A stretch of DNA of 47,109 nt from Thermoanaerobaculia bacterium (GTDB lineage Bacteria; Acidobacteriota; Thermoanaerobaculia; Multivoradales; J023): NCBI GenBank assembly GCA_028066595.1, contig JALCBJ010000051.1, positions 1-47,109 on the forward strand. Direction: 5' to 3'. Positions 44,934 to 47,109 of this stretch are shown here, in pieces; the first letter of the stretch is position 1; each line of letters begins with the position of its first letter. Position numbers and translations under genes: made by a program. The notes under the pieces were generated by a model, which saw only the letters and a program-made list of their open reading frames with translations, did no database searches and was not told the origin of the DNA.

Positions 44934-46337
44934 GTGCCCAGCAAACCCACCCTGCGCGTCGTGCTCGTCAACGACGGCCGGGCCGTCAAGTTACTTCTCC
45001 ACCGAGAGCTGCCAGACACGGGACGTCTCGCGCTGGCCGTTCGCGCTGGCGAGGAGGCCGAAGAATTGGCGGCCGAACAAGACTTCGATGTCAGCCAGGT
45101 GGATTTCGAGCTTCCAGGAATCGGTCGTGTGGAAACGAGACGCCGGCAGAGGCCTGGCGCAGAGGACGACGAAGCGCTCTTGGTCATCGACTGCGAAGCT
45201 CAGGCCCAGCCGTCCCTGCCGAAGGAAATGGAGACGGAGGACCTCCTCGCCGAGCAGATTCTAGAGGCATTGGGAGATCCCGAGGAATCTGGCGAGTTTC
45301 TCACCAAGCCGATGACCCGCGCTGTGCTCGACAAGCTCCTGGAGAACGTGCCGGACAAGGTGCGGCACGGGAGGGTCAGGCGCGTGCGCCGCGGCAGCGA
45401 CACGGGCTCCGCACCGATCCTCGGCGATAGCGAGGCCATGGAGCGGGTGCTAGGGGTCGTCGAGCGAATCGCCGCGGGCTCCGCTTCCGTCCTGGTCCAT
45501 GGCGAGACCGGTACCGGCAAGACGATGGTGGCTCGCCGCATCCACGAGCTGTCCCCTCGAGCCGACCAACGATTCGTCGCCATCAACTGCTCGGCCTTTC
45601 AGGAACAGCTCTTGGAGAGCGAGCTTTTCGGCTACGAAAAGGGAGCGTTTACCGGGGCCGTCACGGCGAAGAACGGCCTGGTGGAAGTCTCCAGCGGAGG
45701 CTCACTCTTTCTCGACGAGATCGGTGACATGTCGAGCGCCATGCAGGCCAAGCTGCTGCAGGTTCTCGACGATGGCGAGTACCGACGGGTCGGTGGCACC
45801 GAGATCCGCAAGGTGAATGTCCGCATCATCGCGGCGACGAACAAGGATCTCCAGTACGAAGTGAAACAGGGCCGGTTCCGTGAAGATTTGCTCTTCCGCT
45901 TGAACGTGATTCACCTGAAGATGCCGCCGCTGAGGGACCGCCGCGACGATATCCCCATCCTCATCGAGCATTTCTTGGAGCGCTACCGTTTGCAGGGCCA
46001 ACCACGCAAACAGGTCTCTCCGGAAGCACTACAGCTCCTCATGTCGTATTCCTGGCCCGGCAACGTTCGAGAGCTCGCCAACGCCATCGAGGGATTGGTG
46101 CTTCTCGCGCTCGGGGATGAGATCACGGCCGGCGACCTTCCACCGGCTCTTCGACCGAAGTCCGACTTCGAGCTACCCGATTCCGAGTCGCCACTGCCGA
46201 TGAAAGAAATCGAGCGGCTCCACATCCAGCGAACGTTGCGCTACACAGAGGGCAAGAAGGCGCCCGCGGCACGTTTGCTGGGAGTCGACATCAAGACCCT
46301 GAATTCCAAGATCGACCGATACGAAATCGAGCTCTGA
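44934..46337 (+). CDS. Sigma54-interacting transcriptional activator with degenerate receiver
   Basis: 467 residues. Residues 1-150 look like a receiver domain with an insertion: RVVLVNDGR replaces VxxVDDD, Asp57 in VDFELPG aligns with the phospho-acceptor, and LTKPM near 125 keeps the Lys. Residues about 165-400 are the AAA+ domain: Walker A GETGTGKT, GAFTGA loop in GYEKGAFTGAVTAKNG that contacts sigma54, Walker B LFLDEIGDM, and WPGNVRELANA. A C-terminal helix-turn-helix (ARLLGVDIKTLNSKIDRY) binds DNA. GTG start chosen with GGAGAG 10 nt upstream; the frame is open to 44841 across the tandem repeat. Likely activates a sigma54 promoter, possibly that of the neighbours. Confidence 0.92.
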   Translation: MPSKPTLRVVLVNDGRAVKLLLHRELPDTGRLALAVRAGEEAEELAAEQDFDVSQVDFELPGIGRVETRRRQRPGAEDDEALLVIDCEAQAQPSLPKEMETEDLLAEQILEALGDPEESGEFLTKPMTRAVLDKLLENVPDKVRHGRVRRVRRGSDTGSAPILGDSEAMERVLGVVERIAAGSASVLVHGETGTGKTMVARRIHELSPRADQRFVAINCSAFQEQLLESELFGYEKGAFTGAVTAKNGLVEVSSGGSLFLDEIGDMSSAMQAKLLQVLDDGEYRRVGGTEIRKVNVRIIAATNKDLQYEVKQGRFREDLLFRLNVIHLKMPPLRDRRDDIPILIEHFLERYRLQGQPRKQVSPEALQLLMSYSWPGNVRELANAIEGLVLLALGDEITAGDLPPALRPKSDFELPDSESPLPMKEIERLHIQRTLRYTEGKKAPAARLLGVDIKTLNSKIDRYEIEL

Positions 46338-46406
46338 GCCCAACACGCCTTCGACCGTATCGTGACGACGGTCCGCACCTCGACTCGGCGGGTCAGGCGG
46401 GCCTGA

Positions 46407-46736
46407 TCACCACTCCACCGCCAGGGCGACCCGGAGAGCGTCGTCGAATTCGCGCATCTTCGGGGGCGACAGCGAACCCAGATAGTCCGTCAATACGGCC
46501 TTGGGCAGGCTCGCGAGAGCGTCACAGAGAATACTGGATTCGTGGCGGAGCCCCTCCTCGGGACCCACCAACACTTCCGTCGCGAGACCTCTCCATCGTG
46601 AATAGATGGGAGCGCAGACGACGGTCGAGAATCGCGACCGAATCAGCGCCTCGCGGCTGGCGACGACGAAGATTCGTCGCTGTTTGGGATCTCCACCGCC
46701 GGGTCTTCGGACCCGAAAGAGGTCACCCCGCCTCAC
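46407..46736 (-). CDS. PemK/MazF-family endoribonuclease toxin
   Basis: 109 residues. The N-terminal MRRGDLFRVRRPGGGDPKQR and FVVASREALIRSRFSTVVCAP, followed by ATEVLVGPEEGL and ESSILCDALASLPKAVL, are the MazF/PemK fold. Such toxins cleave mRNA at short motifs and are neutralised by the cognate antitoxin. The GTG start at 46736 overlaps the antitoxin stop (GTGA), so the two are translationally coupled in antitoxin-toxin order. Function predicted by family. Confidence 0.9.
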   Translation of the reverse strand: MRRGDLFRVRRPGGGDPKQRRIFVVASREALIRSRFSTVVCAPIYSRWRGLATEVLVGPEEGLRHESSILCDALASLPKAVLTDYLGSLSPPKMREFDDALRVALAVEW

Positions 46737-46963
46737 AGTTCGGCTTGGTAGGCGAGGATGTCTTTCGTTTCCTCGTTTAGCTCCTCAGCCGCCAGATTCA
46801 GAATCTCTAGATCTCGGGCATCCCTTCTTGTACGCCGATGGCGCTCGACGAACTCCAGAACTGCCATCTCGATGACCCGAGATCGGTTCGACGTCTCGCC
46901 TGCAATCTCATCGACCGCGGAAAGTGTCGTAGGACTGAACGTTACGGAAGTCTTCACCTTCAT
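46733..46963 (-). CDS. Ribbon-helix-helix antitoxin
   Basis: 76 residues starting MKVKTSVTFSPTTLSAVDEI, a CopG/MetJ-type ribbon-helix-helix: a beta strand KVKTSVTFSPTTL, then two helices, ending in SNRSRVIEMAVLEFVE. The acidic C-terminus (LNEETKDILAYQAEL) probably wraps the toxin. The frame opens upstream to 47089, but the first residues there have no domain and the ATG at 46963 gives the proper fold. Autoregulates the pair in related systems. Confidence 0.88.
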   Translation of the reverse strand: MKVKTSVTFSPTTLSAVDEIAGETSNRSRVIEMAVLEFVERHRRTRRDARDLEILNLAAEELNEETKDILAYQAEL

Positions 46964-47109
46964 ACCCCAAAGATACTCCCAGAATACTCCGAGATCAAAT
47001 CGACTCGGCAGCTCGGTCTCGGCCGTGCTCGATCCGACGTGACTCTCGAAACCGTGTTGCCAGATGCGCACTAGAGGTCCGGCCGGCAACCGGCGTGAAT
47101 GCGGCGTAG

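Noticed and set aside
1..47109. CRISPR array, IS element, tRNA or rRNA
   Set aside because: I looked for regular repeats, transposase motifs, tRNA-like T-loop (GTTCGA) and cloverleaf patterns and found nothing supportable by eye.

Overview
The window is GC-rich, gene-dense bacterial chromosome with about 38 supportable genes and no rRNA, tRNA, IS element or CRISPR array that I could find. Several features point to Acidobacteriota, possibly a Thermoanaerobaculia-like lineage: an ADOP-type (acidobacterial) FtsX/MacB permease, an isoquinoline-1-oxidoreductase-like molybdenum hydroxylase with its own diheme subunit, a secreted protein ending in a GFETGNTSAWS-type tail, many signalling Ser/Thr proteins, and multiheme cytochromes. 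This taxonomic reading is inference from gene content; there is no marker gene to settle it.

Layout. 1-6.7 kb: a NarL-type response regulator, a quinone oxidoreductase (-), a promoter and possible leader ORF ahead of an ADOP permease that is frameshifted near its 3' end, and a two-RCK potassium channel (-). 6.8-19.1 kb: eight co-directional genes, six of the seven junctions overlapping by 1-4 nt and one separated by 17 nt, so almost certainly one transcript. They encode a pentaheme cytochrome c, an outer-membrane beta-barrel, an octaheme cytochrome c built from two tetraheme c554-like halves, a cytoplasmic protein fusing two cNMP-binding-like domains to a four-cluster [4Fe-4S] ferredoxin, a 4-helix diheme cytochrome b, a membrane-anchored decaheme cytochrome c, an FHA protein, and a FAD oxidoreductase-FHA-FHA-[2Fe-2S] fusion. 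Together they could carry electrons between cytoplasmic NAD(P)H and the outer surface: flavin, Fe-S chain, two hemes b, ten periplasmic hemes c, then the porin/cytochrome set. The FHA and cNMP-like modules suggest control by phosphorylation or another signal. I do not recognise this gene set as a described complex; it is the main candidate for an undescribed system.

19-27 kb: an ankyrin protein (-), an iorA/iorB/diheme molybdenum hydroxylase operon, a secreted FG-GAP/VCBS repeat protein and a very divergent SecY-like membrane protein with an extra C-terminal domain. 27-34 kb (mostly -): a GT-C glycosyltransferase with a C-terminal TPR-like region behind a PBP1B-type peptidoglycan synthase, a nitronate monooxygenase-like flavoprotein, and on the + strand an exported alpha/beta-hydrolase lacking the nucleophile serine, followed by a strong terminator and an outer-membrane-type protein.

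35-47 kb: a truncated VOC/PhnB remnant colliding with a SpoIIE-type phosphatase (-) that leads a thiolase (-), an enoyl-CoA hydratase (-), rplU-rpmA (-) with a terminator, a MOSC protein (+), an ABC ATPase/permease pair downstream of a receiver-Ser/Thr kinase fusion (-), a divergent sigma54 activator with a degenerate receiver (+), and a PemK/MazF-like toxin-antitoxin pair (-). The kinase and sigma54 activator share an intergenic region with a 20-bp tandem repeat.
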